Under the pieces are notes generated by a model. The model saw only the letters and a list, made by a program, of their open reading frames with translations. It was not told the DNA's origin and ran no database searches. Shown piece after piece: positions 31,296-40,152 of a stretch of DNA of 64,000 bases. Location of the stretch: the NCBI RefSeq assembly GCF_001715195.1, contig NZ_MDWE01000034.1, positions 1-64,000 of the forward strand, written 5' to 3'. Within the stretch, counting starts at the first letter, position 1. Every line of letters begins with the position of its first letter. Position numbers and translations under genes: made by a program. This DNA is from Rhodohalobacter halophilus. GTDB taxonomy: Bacteria; Bacteroidota; Rhodothermia; Balneolales; Balneolaceae.

Positions 31296-33563
31296 CTACA
31301 GCGTAAACTCTACGGTATTCTCTTCAGATGAGAAACGGTATGGATCCATTTGGGCAGCCATACTTCGGAAAGATTCGGCCTCTTTTTGATCTCCGGTCTG
31401 GCTGTAGATCTCTGCAGCGAGATTAAACAGATCGGGGCTGGCCGGGTAGCGCTCCATCAGCTTTGTTAAAAGCGGCGCTGCATCTTCAGTCTCTTTATCA
31501 GCTACATGAATTTTCAGTCGGAAAAGATCAAAAACGGGGTGAGATTTTCCGGCTTTATCCAAATAGTGACGGCAGCGTGAGTAGATGTTTTTTCCAAAGT
31601 AGTAGTGTACAAACAGAATCAGAAGTGCGGGCGGAATGTCAATTTCATCCAGCCTGTCTTCGAGTGTGCGCAAGATTTCCCGTTCGTCGGCAATCAACAA
31701 GGCCGATACAATTGTCATCAGTTCCCGTGGGTTCCAGTCGGTTCGCAGAATTTCTGTTTTGATTTCGTCCGTTAAATAATCCTGCACGGCGTGAACCCAA
31801 TCCGGTTCCGGCTGGAGTGGATTTTCGGGCATACCCAACAGTTCAAACCGGTCGGGGTGTTTTCCCTGATTCGGCATACTGTATTCCGGATCACCGTCCC
31901 ACTTTTCTGAATATCGTTTTCGGTTCTCCCACTTCAGATGGGGAACCATGGAGATTCCCATCATATCAACGGTTTTCCCCTTGATGTGCTGAACCGCAGC
32001 TCTGTTTGCCACCATCACTTTTTTGCCTGCATTCAGGATCTGAAAGCAGAAATCTTCCATATCGAAGTGGCACAGTTTGTACTCCTCATCAAACCGGAAG
32101 CCGGAACGGTTTTGAACCATAAAACAGCAGCTATCTACAATATCCGTTTCGGAAAACTCCTCATCAGAAGCGGCTGTTTCTTTGCCTTCATTCAGAACTT
32201 TAGGAGCAACAAGTTCTACTTTATTTTGGTTTTTGAACGTACTTCTCAGTACCGGAATGGTGTTTTCATTTAAGAGCACATCGTTGTGCATGACCAGAAC
32301 ATAATCTCCGTTTGAAGCTTCAAAGCCCTGATTAACTGATGCACCAAATCCGCGATTGGAAGGGTTGGTAATAACGCGAATATTTAAAAACCGGTCCTCA
32401 TCAAGCTGTTGCAAATATTCAAAAGTATCGTCAATACTGGCATTGTCAATTACAATTAACTCCGTAGTATTGTGATCCACAACATCAGAAAGCTGAATCA
32501 GGGAGTTTTCGAGCAGTGATTTTCCGCGCCCGGCAGTAGGGATCACAATACTCAGTTCAATCTGATCAGGATCGGTTTTCTGCTTTTTCTTCTCCTCTGC
32601 TGCTTCGTGAAACAGTTCGGCTTGAGATTTTGAACGGTTTTCAAGCTTGTGGAGAGAGTGTTTCAATTCGGAGGCTTCAACGTGTCTCCTCAATTTCTCC
32701 AGCGATTGAATTTTGATCCGGTACGCTTCGTAATGATCAGGCTCTTTCTTGAGTAGTTTGTTAACCAGATCGAGAGATTTATTTGCATCGCCCTGGCTTA
32801 GTAACTGCCGAGCTTTAACAAGCAGATCGTCATTGGACTGAACCACACTTTCGTCCGACTTTAAATCTGCCAGCAGGTTCATCAAGGTTTTTTGTTCCTC
32901 TGCACGTTCTGATATTCTGATAGATGAAAAAATAAATTCCCGCACATCCGAAGCGGAAGCGTGTATCGGAGAGTTCTCAGAGACTACAAAAAATGGATCC
33001 GTACGGTGCCATGCATTATGGCGGCTCAGCCGGAGCGCGAGTTCAGCTCCGTGCAGGTTTTCCAGGTGAGCGTTAAAAAAGAGTTCATTCTGGCGAATTA
33101 CATTCCGATTCCAGATCAGGCTGCTGTCATCCGGCAGGTCACCCTCAATAGCGGCGTTAATCCACTCCTCTGCGGTTGATGGCAGGTTGTGGTCGAGCAC
33201 CCAGACGGCCGTCGGATCAGATTTGTACCGCTTGATCGATTCGGAAAGCAACGACTCATTCAGTCGTTCGGCCTGAAGGGGAGCCCAGATTAAAGGAGCA
33301 GTAGATTGCAGAATACCCTCATTTAAGGAATTTCCACGGCCCGAAGGCGAATCATGTTCAAATAGGTAGATTCGTTCACCCGATGCCGTGTTCAGCGTTT
33401 GGTGAATAAACTGAGATGTCTCGATATCAGCCGCATCATTGATGATGATGATCTCAAGACCGGGAATTCTGAACTCCGTCGTTTTGGTCAGAAGCTCCCG
33501 AAAATGAGGCTTCTGGGCGTGTGTGGTAAGTAGAACCGAAAGCTGAACCTTATCCTGCATCAT
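31296..33563 (-). CDS. Two-domain GT2 glycosyltransferase with TPR segments
   Basis: 755-residue protein with two glycosyltransferase-2 regions. The first (about 7-200, SVLLTTHAQKPHFREL and LEIIIINDAAD) looks degenerate, as it lacks a clear DxD. A TPR-like stretch follows (about 255-305, LLSQGDANKSLDLVNKLLKK). The second GT2 domain (about 334-570) is complete-looking: LSIVIPTAGRGKSLL, ELIVIDNASIDDT, NPSNRGFGASVNQGFEASNG and the MHNDV metal motif. The C-terminal 150 residues carry more TPR-like helices (PASPDLFNLAAEIYSQTGDQ). It probably glycosylates a surface polymer or protein; acceptor unknown, and no polysaccharide genes adjoin. Confidence 0.82.
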   Translation of the reverse strand: MMQDKVQLSVLLTTHAQKPHFRELLTKTTEFRIPGLEIIIINDAADIETSQFIHQTLNTASGERIYLFEHDSPSGRGNSLNEGILQSTAPLIWAPLQAERLNESLLSESIKRYKSDPTAVWVLDHNLPSTAEEWINAAIEGDLPDDSSLIWNRNVIRQNELFFNAHLENLHGAELALRLSRHNAWHRTDPFFVVSENSPIHASASDVREFIFSSIRISERAEEQKTLMNLLADLKSDESVVQSNDDLLVKARQLLSQGDANKSLDLVNKLLKKEPDHYEAYRIKIQSLEKLRRHVEASELKHSLHKLENRSKSQAELFHEAAEEKKKQKTDPDQIELSIVIPTAGRGKSLLENSLIQLSDVVDHNTTELIVIDNASIDDTFEYLQQLDEDRFLNIRVITNPSNRGFGASVNQGFEASNGDYVLVMHNDVLLNENTIPVLRSTFKNQNKVELVAPKVLNEGKETAASDEEFSETDIVDSCCFMVQNRSGFRFDEEYKLCHFDMEDFCFQILNAGKKVMVANRAAVQHIKGKTVDMMGISMVPHLKWENRKRYSEKWDGDPEYSMPNQGKHPDRFELLGMPENPLQPEPDWVHAVQDYLTDEIKTEILRTDWNPRELMTIVSALLIADEREILRTLEDRLDEIDIPPALLILFVHYYFGKNIYSRCRHYLDKAGKSHPVFDLFRLKIHVADKETEDAAPLLTKLMERYPASPDLFNLAAEIYSQTGDQKEAESFRSMAAQMDPYRFSSEENTVEFTL

Positions 33564-33723
33564 GATTTTGTTTTAAACAAATATACAAGATGATAAGGGC
33601 GGATAAAAAATCAGATTAGGTTGTTTTAACTCCGAAACTTTTTGGGCTCAAAGAGGCTCATAAATATTGGCATTTGATGCTCTTTTTGTTAACCTGATGG
33701 CAAATTAATTTATGGTGATGGTT

Positions 33724-34881
33724 ATGAAAAAATTTGCAACACTCTTATTACTATCACTCTTTTTGATCTCCTGCACGTCATCGCAAAAGATGCTGGACAG
33801 AGGACAATACGATCGTGCTATTGACAAAGCTGCCGAAAAGCTCAGGAAAAAGCCCAATAATGAAAAAGAGCTGAATGTGTTAAAAGAGGCCTATGAACTC
33901 GCCAATATGTTCGACAGGGAGCGAATAGAGTTTTTGGAACTGGAAGGGCGCGAAGAGAGCTGGGTTGAGATTTATCGAACGTACGAAGAGATGAACCGCC
34001 GGCAGAATGTAATTCGAACGCTCCCCTCCCGTGTGCGGAACGAGTTCACCTTTTACAACTACGATAATGAAATTATAGAGTCGAAACGGGCTGCAGCTGA
34101 GGTGTCATATAAACGAGGATTGGATTTCCTGGAACGTGGAGATAAAATAAGCGCAAGACAGGCTTGGAATGAGTTTGACCGGGCCGCCGAGATCTATCCC
34201 GGATATGAAGATGTGGATATTAAACTGGCCGAAAGCCATCGGCTGGGTATGAATAATGCTCTCTATTTTATTGAGAACAATTCAGGAATGGTTCTCCCCG
34301 ACTTTTTTGATGCAGAGATGAAAAAGGTCACCTTAAGAGAACTGAATACCCACTGGCTCAATTTCGATACCTATGAGAATGACAATATCGATTACGACTA
34401 TTTTCTGGTTCTCAATATCACGGAAATTGCCTTTTCACCTGAGTCGGTAGAGCGCCGAATTTATAAAGAGTCTCGTGAAATTCAGGACGGAATGCGTTAC
34501 GAGTACGACAGTAACGGAAATGTAAAAAAAGATTCAACCGGCACTGATATTCGCGTTCCAAATATGGTTATCGTTGAAGCTGAAATAACAGAAACCGAGC
34601 AATCGAAGTCGGCATTTGTAGCCGGGTCGCTGGACTTTTATGATCTGAGAAGTGATCAGCTAATAAAAACGGAATCGGCGTCTATTGAAGCTGTTTTTCG
34701 TCATCGCTATGCCCGGTTTAGCGGGAACCGAGAAGCACTGAGTGAAGAGACGGAGAAGATAATTGGTGGTCGAGAAGCTCCTTTTCCCGGAAATGAACAG
34801 ATGATGATGGATGCCACCGAACTGTTAAAGAACCGGTCCAAATCGATTATCTCCAGAAACCGGCGCCTGCTGGAAAATTAA
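33724..34881 (+). CDS. Lipoprotein with TPR-like N-terminal half
   Basis: 385-residue lipoprotein. The ATG at 33724 (MKKFATLLLLSLFLISC) is preferred over 33712 because it gives a compact signal peptide with lipobox LISC. Residues 30-190 form TPR-like helices (ERGDKISARQAWNEFDRAAE). The C-terminal half is beta-rich (VEAEITETEQSKSAFVAGSL). Its layout is seen in other Bacteroidota-group lipoproteins of unknown function. It is followed by a weak hairpin terminator. Confidence 0.75.
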   Translation: MKKFATLLLLSLFLISCTSSQKMLDRGQYDRAIDKAAEKLRKKPNNEKELNVLKEAYELANMFDRERIEFLELEGREESWVEIYRTYEEMNRRQNVIRTLPSRVRNEFTFYNYDNEIIESKRAAAEVSYKRGLDFLERGDKISARQAWNEFDRAAEIYPGYEDVDIKLAESHRLGMNNALYFIENNSGMVLPDFFDAEMKKVTLRELNTHWLNFDTYENDNIDYDYFLVLNITEIAFSPESVERRIYKESREIQDGMRYEYDSNGNVKKDSTGTDIRVPNMVIVEAEITETEQSKSAFVAGSLDFYDLRSDQLIKTESASIEAVFRHRYARFSGNREALSEETEKIIGGREAPFPGNEQMMMDATELLKNRSKSIISRNRRLLEN

Positions 34882-34891
34882 CAGAGGGCAA

Positions 34892-34923
34892 ACGGGGATT
34901 CTATTTATGAGCCCGTCTTTTTC
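34892..34923 (+). terminator. Probable terminator after the TPR lipoprotein gene
   Basis: Stem ACGGG / CCCGT with a 15-base loop, followed by CTTTTTCG. The stem is short, so confidence is moderate. Confidence 0.5.
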
Positions 34924-35043
34924 GCAGTTCTGAAAGACTGGATTGATGAAGAGTCTCAACATCCTTTTGGGTCTTAGGAAGATCTTTACAAAAAGAGTCG
35001 GCACAGTTTGGGCTTCAAAAATCTACGTTGAATGATTTTAAGG

Positions 35044-35081
35044 CTGTATTTGTAGTTATAGTAAATCACAAACAAATACAG
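35044..35081. promoter_or_regulatory. Perfect 10-bp inverted repeat just before the reductase start
   Basis: CTGTATTTGT / ACAAATACAG with an 18-base spacer, ending 4 bases before the ATG at 35086. The right arm would cover the ribosome-binding region, so it could be an operator or a translation-controlling stem. No regulator gene is adjacent. Confidence 0.4.
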
Positions 35082-35085
35082 TTTT

Positions 35086-35757
35086 ATGGCAAAGTCATTA
35101 GAGATTAAAGAAGTTGAAAATGTAACACACGACGTGATTCAATTAAGGCTGGAAAAGCCGGATGGATATTCATTTACACCGGGACAGGCAACGGAAGTAT
35201 CCATCGATAAAGATGGATGGAGAGATGAAAAACGTCCTTTCACGTTTACTTCCCTGAACGAAGATCCGTATCTGGAATTTGTGATTAAAGTTTACCTCGA
35301 TCATGATGGTGTGACAGAGCAGATCGGAAAACTCAAAGCCGGTGATTCACTTCTGGTTGATGAACCCTGGGGAACAATCGAGTATAAAGGTGAAGGGGTA
35401 TTTATAGCCGGCGGCGCTGGTGTTACGCCGTTTATCGCCATTTTCCGAGATCTCCATAAGAGAGGTGAACTGGGGAATAACAAACTGATTTTTTCCAATA
35501 AGTCCGAGAAAGATATTATTCTGAAGGATGAGTTTGAGAAGATGCTTGGGGATCATTTTATCAATGTGATTACCGATGAGCCAACGGATAATCATATTTA
35601 TCTGGACGGATTTATCGATAAAGATTTCTTGAAAGATCAGATTCAGGATTTTAGTCAGTCGTTCTATGTATGCGGTCCCGGCCCGTTTAATAAAGCCATG
35701 ATGAGTTATCTTAAAGACCTGGGAGCCAGTCCGGATGCACTGGTTTTTGAAGAGTAA
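35086..35757 (+). CDS. Flavodoxin/ferredoxin-NAD(P)H reductase-like protein
   Basis: FAD-dependent reductase of 223 aa. The FAD domain (1-100) has KRPFTFTSLNEDPYLEFVIK with the RxxT-type FAD motif. The NAD(P) domain has GVFIAGGAGVTPFIAIFRDL (about 104-123) and the C-terminal YVCGPGPFNKAMMSYLKDLG. No [2Fe-2S] domain is attached, so it probably passes electrons to a separate flavodoxin, ferredoxin or haem protein. Its partner is not evident from neighbours. Confidence 0.85.
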   Translation: MAKSLEIKEVENVTHDVIQLRLEKPDGYSFTPGQATEVSIDKDGWRDEKRPFTFTSLNEDPYLEFVIKVYLDHDGVTEQIGKLKAGDSLLVDEPWGTIEYKGEGVFIAGGAGVTPFIAIFRDLHKRGELGNNKLIFSNKSEKDIILKDEFEKMLGDHFINVITDEPTDNHIYLDGFIDKDFLKDQIQDFSQSFYVCGPGPFNKAMMSYLKDLGASPDALVFEE

Positions 35758-35772
35758 TTGAACGGTTTGGAA

Positions 35773-36768
35773 TTAACTTTCACCAAATTCGTTGATCCAT
35801 TTTTGTAGCGTATCGGTTGTGTCGGTTTCTACCCCGTCATCTTCTTTGAGTGAGTCGGGAAGGTTCAGTTGACGAAGTGAATCATTCGGTTCTGTTATGC
35901 CGGAAGAGCCTCTGTTTGAGGTGTCTGTCTGGTCTGATACACGAAACTGACTAATATTAAATTCGGCTCGCATCAGATAAGGATCCACATCATCGAAATC
36001 GTGCGTTTTTTCAGGTTCCGTTTCTTCCGGCTGAACGTAAGCAATGCCGCTCAACTGCGTCATCTGTCGCAAGATCCACAAACTTCTCTCTTCTGCAAAA
36101 GGTGATGGAGGATTCACCCGCATTCGTTTCGGACTGGGTAGAACTGCGGCAAGTTGTGCAGACATCTCCGGGGTGATTTCCGTTGCCGGGATGCCCCAGT
36201 ACTGATCGGCAGCGTACCCGATGCCAAAAATTCCGGGCCCAAACTCTGCGATATTCAGATAGACTTCAATGATTCGTTCCTTGGACCAGAAAAGTTCAAT
36301 CAGAACAGTAATCCCGGCTTCAATACCCTTTCGAAAGAATGATTGTGCGGGAGAGAGATAGAGATTTTTTGCAACCTGCTGAGTGATTGTACTTGCACCT
36401 CGTGTTCTCTCACCCGCTTGCCGCTCCTCCCACGCCTCCCGGATCGACTCGATATCAAACCCTGAATGCTCCCAGAACAGTTGATCTTCGGATGCAACCA
36501 CAGCCCATTTCATATGATCGGGAATCTCCTCATACGACACCCAAAACTGCTTCAGGCTATAAGGCTCTGTATTAAATTGTGACCAGTCCTCCCGTGCAAA
36601 GAACCTTGTGGAGTCGGGATTGTACCAACGATATGAAATCACTGATATCAATAGAATTGAAAGCAGCAGTGTGATGATCCCAACTATTGAGATCAGATAG
36701 AAAGAAACTTTCTTGTAATATGGTGTGGGTTTTGAGTCCGGGTTAGCGGGTTTCATGGTGGGTATCAA
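35773..36768 (-). CDS. mtgA: Monofunctional peptidoglycan glycosyltransferase (GT51)
   Basis: Polymerises lipid II into glycan strands. The 331-residue protein has a signal anchor (about residues 22-45) and the GT51 motifs: VASEDQLFWEHSGFD (catalytic Glu in ED-x-x-F), RGASTITQQVAKNLYLSP, KERIIEVYLNIAEFGPGIFG and AQLAAVLPSPKRMRVNPPSP. No transpeptidase domain follows. The C-terminal 90 residues are a polar, acidic, Ser/Asp-rich extension beyond normal MtgA (about 240 aa). Confidence 0.93.
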   Translation of the reverse strand: MIPTMKPANPDSKPTPYYKKVSFYLISIVGIITLLLSILLISVISYRWYNPDSTRFFAREDWSQFNTEPYSLKQFWVSYEEIPDHMKWAVVASEDQLFWEHSGFDIESIREAWEERQAGERTRGASTITQQVAKNLYLSPAQSFFRKGIEAGITVLIELFWSKERIIEVYLNIAEFGPGIFGIGYAADQYWGIPATEITPEMSAQLAAVLPSPKRMRVNPPSPFAEERSLWILRQMTQLSGIAYVQPEETEPEKTHDFDDVDPYLMRAEFNISQFRVSDQTDTSNRGSSGITEPNDSLRQLNLPDSLKEDDGVETDTTDTLQKWINEFGES

Positions 36769-36826
36769 AGGTTGGTGGGTTCAGGCGTTTGTAAACAAGT
36801 AACGCAATGACAGTGAATTTATGAGC

Positions 36827-38236
36827 TTAATCACTAAAATAAACCGTAAACTTTGTACCCTGTTCCGGTACACTTTCCACTTCGATGGACCCTCCAAGAC
36901 TTTCAATCTGATTTTTTATCAGATAGAGACCTATTCCCTTTGCGTTGGAGTTGCCGTGAAACGTCTTGTACATCCCAAATATATCATCCCCATGCTTGTG
37001 CAGGTTGATTCCCTTTCCATTATCCGAAACCTGAATTCCCGGCCCATCCGACCCATTAAACGAAGTGATTGTGATTTCAGGAACTCGGTTCGGGTGGCGA
37101 TATTTGATAGCATTGGAAACTAAATTCAAGAGTATGCTCTCCAGGTATGAAGAGTTATACTTTATAATAAAATCCTCAGGGACACTCTCCTCAAACTGTA
37201 CATTGTGAATAAAGATGTCGGTTATTAAAATGTCTTTTACCTTATCCAAGATATCCCGAACGGAAACCTGCTTAAGCTCAATGTCGGTTTTTGCGTCAAC
37301 ATCTACGATTTCATTCAGGTCAGCAATGGTATCATTCAATCGATCCGAAGCAGTCGCCAAATTTTCAAGCAGTTCATTTTTCTCTTTCTCAGAATCGATG
37401 ACTTCCATCAGAGACAAAATCATGGAGATGTTGCCTGCATGATTTCGAAGATTATGAGAAACAACATGAGCAAAATTCTGAAAACGGTTTTTCTGCTGGC
37501 TGATGATCTCAATGGTTTCATTCAGTTCATCCCGCTGCTTTTTACCGGCTGTGATATCTCTTGTAATTCCAAACGTGCCGATCGTATTTCCGGATGAATC
37601 CAGCATGGGAATTTTGGTAGTGGATGCCCACCGAATACGATTTTCATCCCCCGAAAAAACCTCCTTTTCCACTTTATCGATAATCGGTTTACCCGTTTTC
37701 ATAACCCATTTCTCATCTTTAAGGGCTTGCTCAGCGTGCTCATCTTCAAAGAAATCAAAATCTGTTTTACCAATTGCCCGGGCAGGATCGTCAAGGCCGA
37801 ATTTTTCTGCACAGGTTTGATTGATTCGGATAAATCGGCTCTCCTCATCTTTAAAAAAGATACTCTGCGGAAGGTGTTTCATAAGCAGATTCAGAAGATA
37901 ACCGTCACGTGTGGAAAGATTCTGCTCGATAAATTCAATCTGACCGGCAACAGACTCCGGGCCGGTTTGTTCAGCCGAAATTTTTATTGGTATCCGGCTT
38001 CCATCAATACATACCGAGCTAAAAGCAGTAATCGAATCGCAGTCGTTGTTCTGTAGAATCGCTTCTATTTTTTGATCAAAAGCGGACTGGTCATCCGGGT
38101 GGATCAGACAGTTCCAAAATGTTGATGGGGATGAATCCGGCAGATCAATTCCGATTTCATTCAATTTGTTTGAGTTGACAGAAACCTCTTGATTTTCGAC
38201 ATCCCAAACCCAAAACGTACGTGTAATATTCTTCAC
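36827..38236 (-). CDS. Soluble PAS-domain histidine kinase
   Basis: Cytoplasmic sensor kinase of 469 aa with no transmembrane segment. PAS-like region 1 (about 5-105) precedes a canonical PAS (about 115-230, LPQSIFFKDEESRFIRINQT ... ENRIRWASTTKIPMLDSSGN ... TFGITRDIT). The H-box is FAHVVSHNLRNHAGNI (His about 262), a variant common in Bacteroidota. The catalytic domain has NLVSNAIKYRHP, DNGKGINLHKHG, and GIGLYLIKNQIESLGG. No response regulator is adjacent, so the partner is unknown. A second soluble kinase lies 1.0 kb away on the same strand. Confidence 0.9.
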   Translation of the reverse strand: MKNITRTFWVWDVENQEVSVNSNKLNEIGIDLPDSSPSTFWNCLIHPDDQSAFDQKIEAILQNNDCDSITAFSSVCIDGSRIPIKISAEQTGPESVAGQIEFIEQNLSTRDGYLLNLLMKHLPQSIFFKDEESRFIRINQTCAEKFGLDDPARAIGKTDFDFFEDEHAEQALKDEKWVMKTGKPIIDKVEKEVFSGDENRIRWASTTKIPMLDSSGNTIGTFGITRDITAGKKQRDELNETIEIISQQKNRFQNFAHVVSHNLRNHAGNISMILSLMEVIDSEKEKNELLENLATASDRLNDTIADLNEIVDVDAKTDIELKQVSVRDILDKVKDILITDIFIHNVQFEESVPEDFIIKYNSSYLESILLNLVSNAIKYRHPNRVPEITITSFNGSDGPGIQVSDNGKGINLHKHGDDIFGMYKTFHGNSNAKGIGLYLIKNQIESLGGSIEVESVPEQGTKFTVYFSD

Positions 38237-38326
38237 TGACAGAGTTACTTATCTTTCTCTGATTTAAACCCTTAAGTTAAAAAAATCTAATTAAAGAGTA
38301 CGTTAGATTCGATCTGTCAAAAAGCC

Positions 38327-38887
38327 TCAGGAGGCTTCAGTTTCAGGACCGGGTGAGTTTTGGACAAATCGAAAGAGCATTCCGCCAACAATAAAGAGGG
38401 TGATAAAAAAGCCGTTAACTGCGAGAATTTCGTAAACAGAACTGTGAGGGAGATGCTGGGCACCGGTAAGAAGTGCTGAAATGGCAATAACAAAGGTAAC
38501 TGTTGCTGCTGAAAACATGGTATTTGCCAATCCTCTTGGTTTAAACCGAGAGATAAATGCCCCGGCAATTCCGGTAAAAATAACCAGAAAGTAGAGCAGG
38601 TTGATTGGGTTGTTTTCAGAACCGATCAAGCCAACAGCCATATTGGACCAGATGAGGAACAGGCCGGACAACAGGGAGAAACCGACTGCAATTCGAAATG
38701 TTGAACTTTTAAACAGATTGGTGATGAGGATGTATGACAGTCCGGTACCGAAAATCAGAATGCCGGCAATGATAAAGTCGGAAAGAGACCAGACCACGTC
38801 TTTTGAAAATTGCATGGCCGTGAAGGGAATCAGTAACAGAGCGGTTGTAAACAAAAAGAGTATAGCGATCGATTTTTTTCTGTTCAT
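38327..38887 (-). CDS. Hypothetical multi-pass membrane protein
   Basis: 186-residue protein, nearly all hydrophobic, with about five or six transmembrane helices (first: SIAILFLFTTALLLIPFTAM). The ATG at 38887 (MNRKKSIAIL) is preferred over 39004: the upstream 39 codons are polar and overlap the next gene. No motif is recognised. It sits between the two histidine kinase genes with a 66-residue membrane protein, and the group may be one transcription unit. Confidence 0.65.
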   Translation of the reverse strand: MNRKKSIAILFLFTTALLLIPFTAMQFSKDVVWSLSDFIIAGILIFGTGLSYILITNLFKSSTFRIAVGFSLLSGLFLIWSNMAVGLIGSENNPINLLYFLVIFTGIAGAFISRFKPRGLANTMFSAATVTFVIAISALLTGAQHLPHSSVYEILAVNGFFITLFIVGGMLFRFVQNSPGPETEAS

Positions 38888-38951
38888 AGGAGGGCGATGT
38901 TTATAAAGTGAAAGAGAAGGTGCCGAAAAATAAAGTGTAGCAATATTTTCA

Positions 38952-39152
38952 TTAAGAGGTAAGCTTTTTTCTTGTAAAAAGATACCAGCCTGCACCCGCA
39001 ACAATCAGTAATAGCGGCAATGCTCCGGGTTCATCTTCAACAGAAATCATATAAGCCGTTAGCAGAAAGCCCACGATCACGATGATCAAAGAAAAAATTT
39101 TTTGCAAGGGAAGTGTGTTCAATGTTGTCAGATTTGGGTTTTTAAATAACAA
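38952..39152 (-). CDS. Small two-helix membrane protein (66 aa)
   Basis: Two transmembrane helices (about 19-37, FSLIIVIVGFLLTAYMI, and 45-60, LPLLLIVAGAGWYLF), joined by an acidic loop and ended by a basic RKK. The start may be any of the ATGs at or after 39152. It lies 37 bases after the sensorless kinase gene and 64 bases before the larger membrane protein, which supports its reality. Function unknown. Confidence 0.5.
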   Translation of the reverse strand: MLFKNPNLTTLNTLPLQKIFSLIIVIVGFLLTAYMISVEDEPGALPLLLIVAGAGWYLFTRKKLTS

Positions 39153-39189
39153 CTCACAATTAGGTAATTTGTTGCAAGCCAGACGTTTT

Positions 39190-39921
39190 TCACTTCTGTT
39201 TTAATGACAAAAGGATGTGAAACCTACTCCCCTCATCCGGCTCACTTTCAGCCCAGATCTTACCATTGTACTTCTTGATAAAATCAATGCATAAATCTAA
39301 ACCAAGTCCGGACCCTTTCTCGCCATGGGTTCCTTTTGTGGTAAAGTTTGTGGTCTTATCAAATATCTTATCCAATGTTTTGCGATCCATACCAACCCCG
39401 CTGTCTTGCACGGATAGCTGGACCTCCTGACCGAGCTTATTACCTTCTATGATTACATCACCGCCCGGGTGTGAGAATTTTATAGCGTTTGAAAGTAGAT
39501 TACGAAGCACAGTATTAATCATGCTTTCATCTGCCTCAATTACACAGGCCCCATGCAGATTATTAACGATCGAAACACCTTCATCTGAAGCTATTTGCTG
39601 CTGCTGTTTTATGATCTCTTCAGAGTTGCGCTGTAGCTCAACATCGGCGAAAAATGGCTCTGCTTCCTGAAATTGATTTTTTGCCCATGAAAGCAGATCA
39701 AAAAGCAGTTTCATTGCATTTTCGGTACTGCTGTTCATCACTTTTAAATATTCGAAAACTTTATCTTTGCTCAAGTCTTCAAAATCTTCGATAATGAGCT
39801 CCAGCAGACCCGAGGGACCGGCCATTGCATTTTTTAAATCGTGGCTTATTACAGAAAAGAGCTTGTTTTTCTGAACGTTGAGCTGCTGAAGCGGTTGATT
39901 GGATTTTTTAAGACTGAGCAA
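39190..39921 (-). CDS. Histidine kinase core without sensor domain
   Basis: Kinase of 243 aa beginning only about 20 residues before its H-box FSVISHDLKNAMAGP. Catalytic motifs are present: NLLSNAIKFSHPGG, DSGVGMDRKTLDKIF, GSGLGLDLCIDFIKKY. There is no input domain or membrane helix. The start given is TTG (39919-39921). The frame is open for 14 further codons to a TGA, with no ATG there. The 230 bases upstream show no remnant of a sensor region in any frame. It is either a real sensorless kinase or a truncated one; no response regulator is adjacent. Confidence 0.75.
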   Translation of the reverse strand: MLSLKKSNQPLQQLNVQKNKLFSVISHDLKNAMAGPSGLLELIIEDFEDLSKDKVFEYLKVMNSSTENAMKLLFDLLSWAKNQFQEAEPFFADVELQRNSEEIIKQQQQIASDEGVSIVNNLHGACVIEADESMINTVLRNLLSNAIKFSHPGGDVIIEGNKLGQEVQLSVQDSGVGMDRKTLDKIFDKTTNFTTKGTHGEKGSGLGLDLCIDFIKKYNGKIWAESEPDEGSRFHILLSLKQK

Positions 39922-40152
39922 AAGATTGGTACTGATCAGCAGCGGATACTTAAAGTTGATATTTAAAGATCACACGGTCATTAAATGAAAATTGATAAAT
40001 ATTGGAATGTATTTCAAACTTTGGTTCTATAAACTATTGTGTATTAATGAGATATAATTACATGTAAGTCTTGATATGGAGTGTGTGCCGATTATTATTC
40101 AATTTTTACAACTTCGATTGTTAGATTCTAAAAACAGTTATAAATCAAACAG

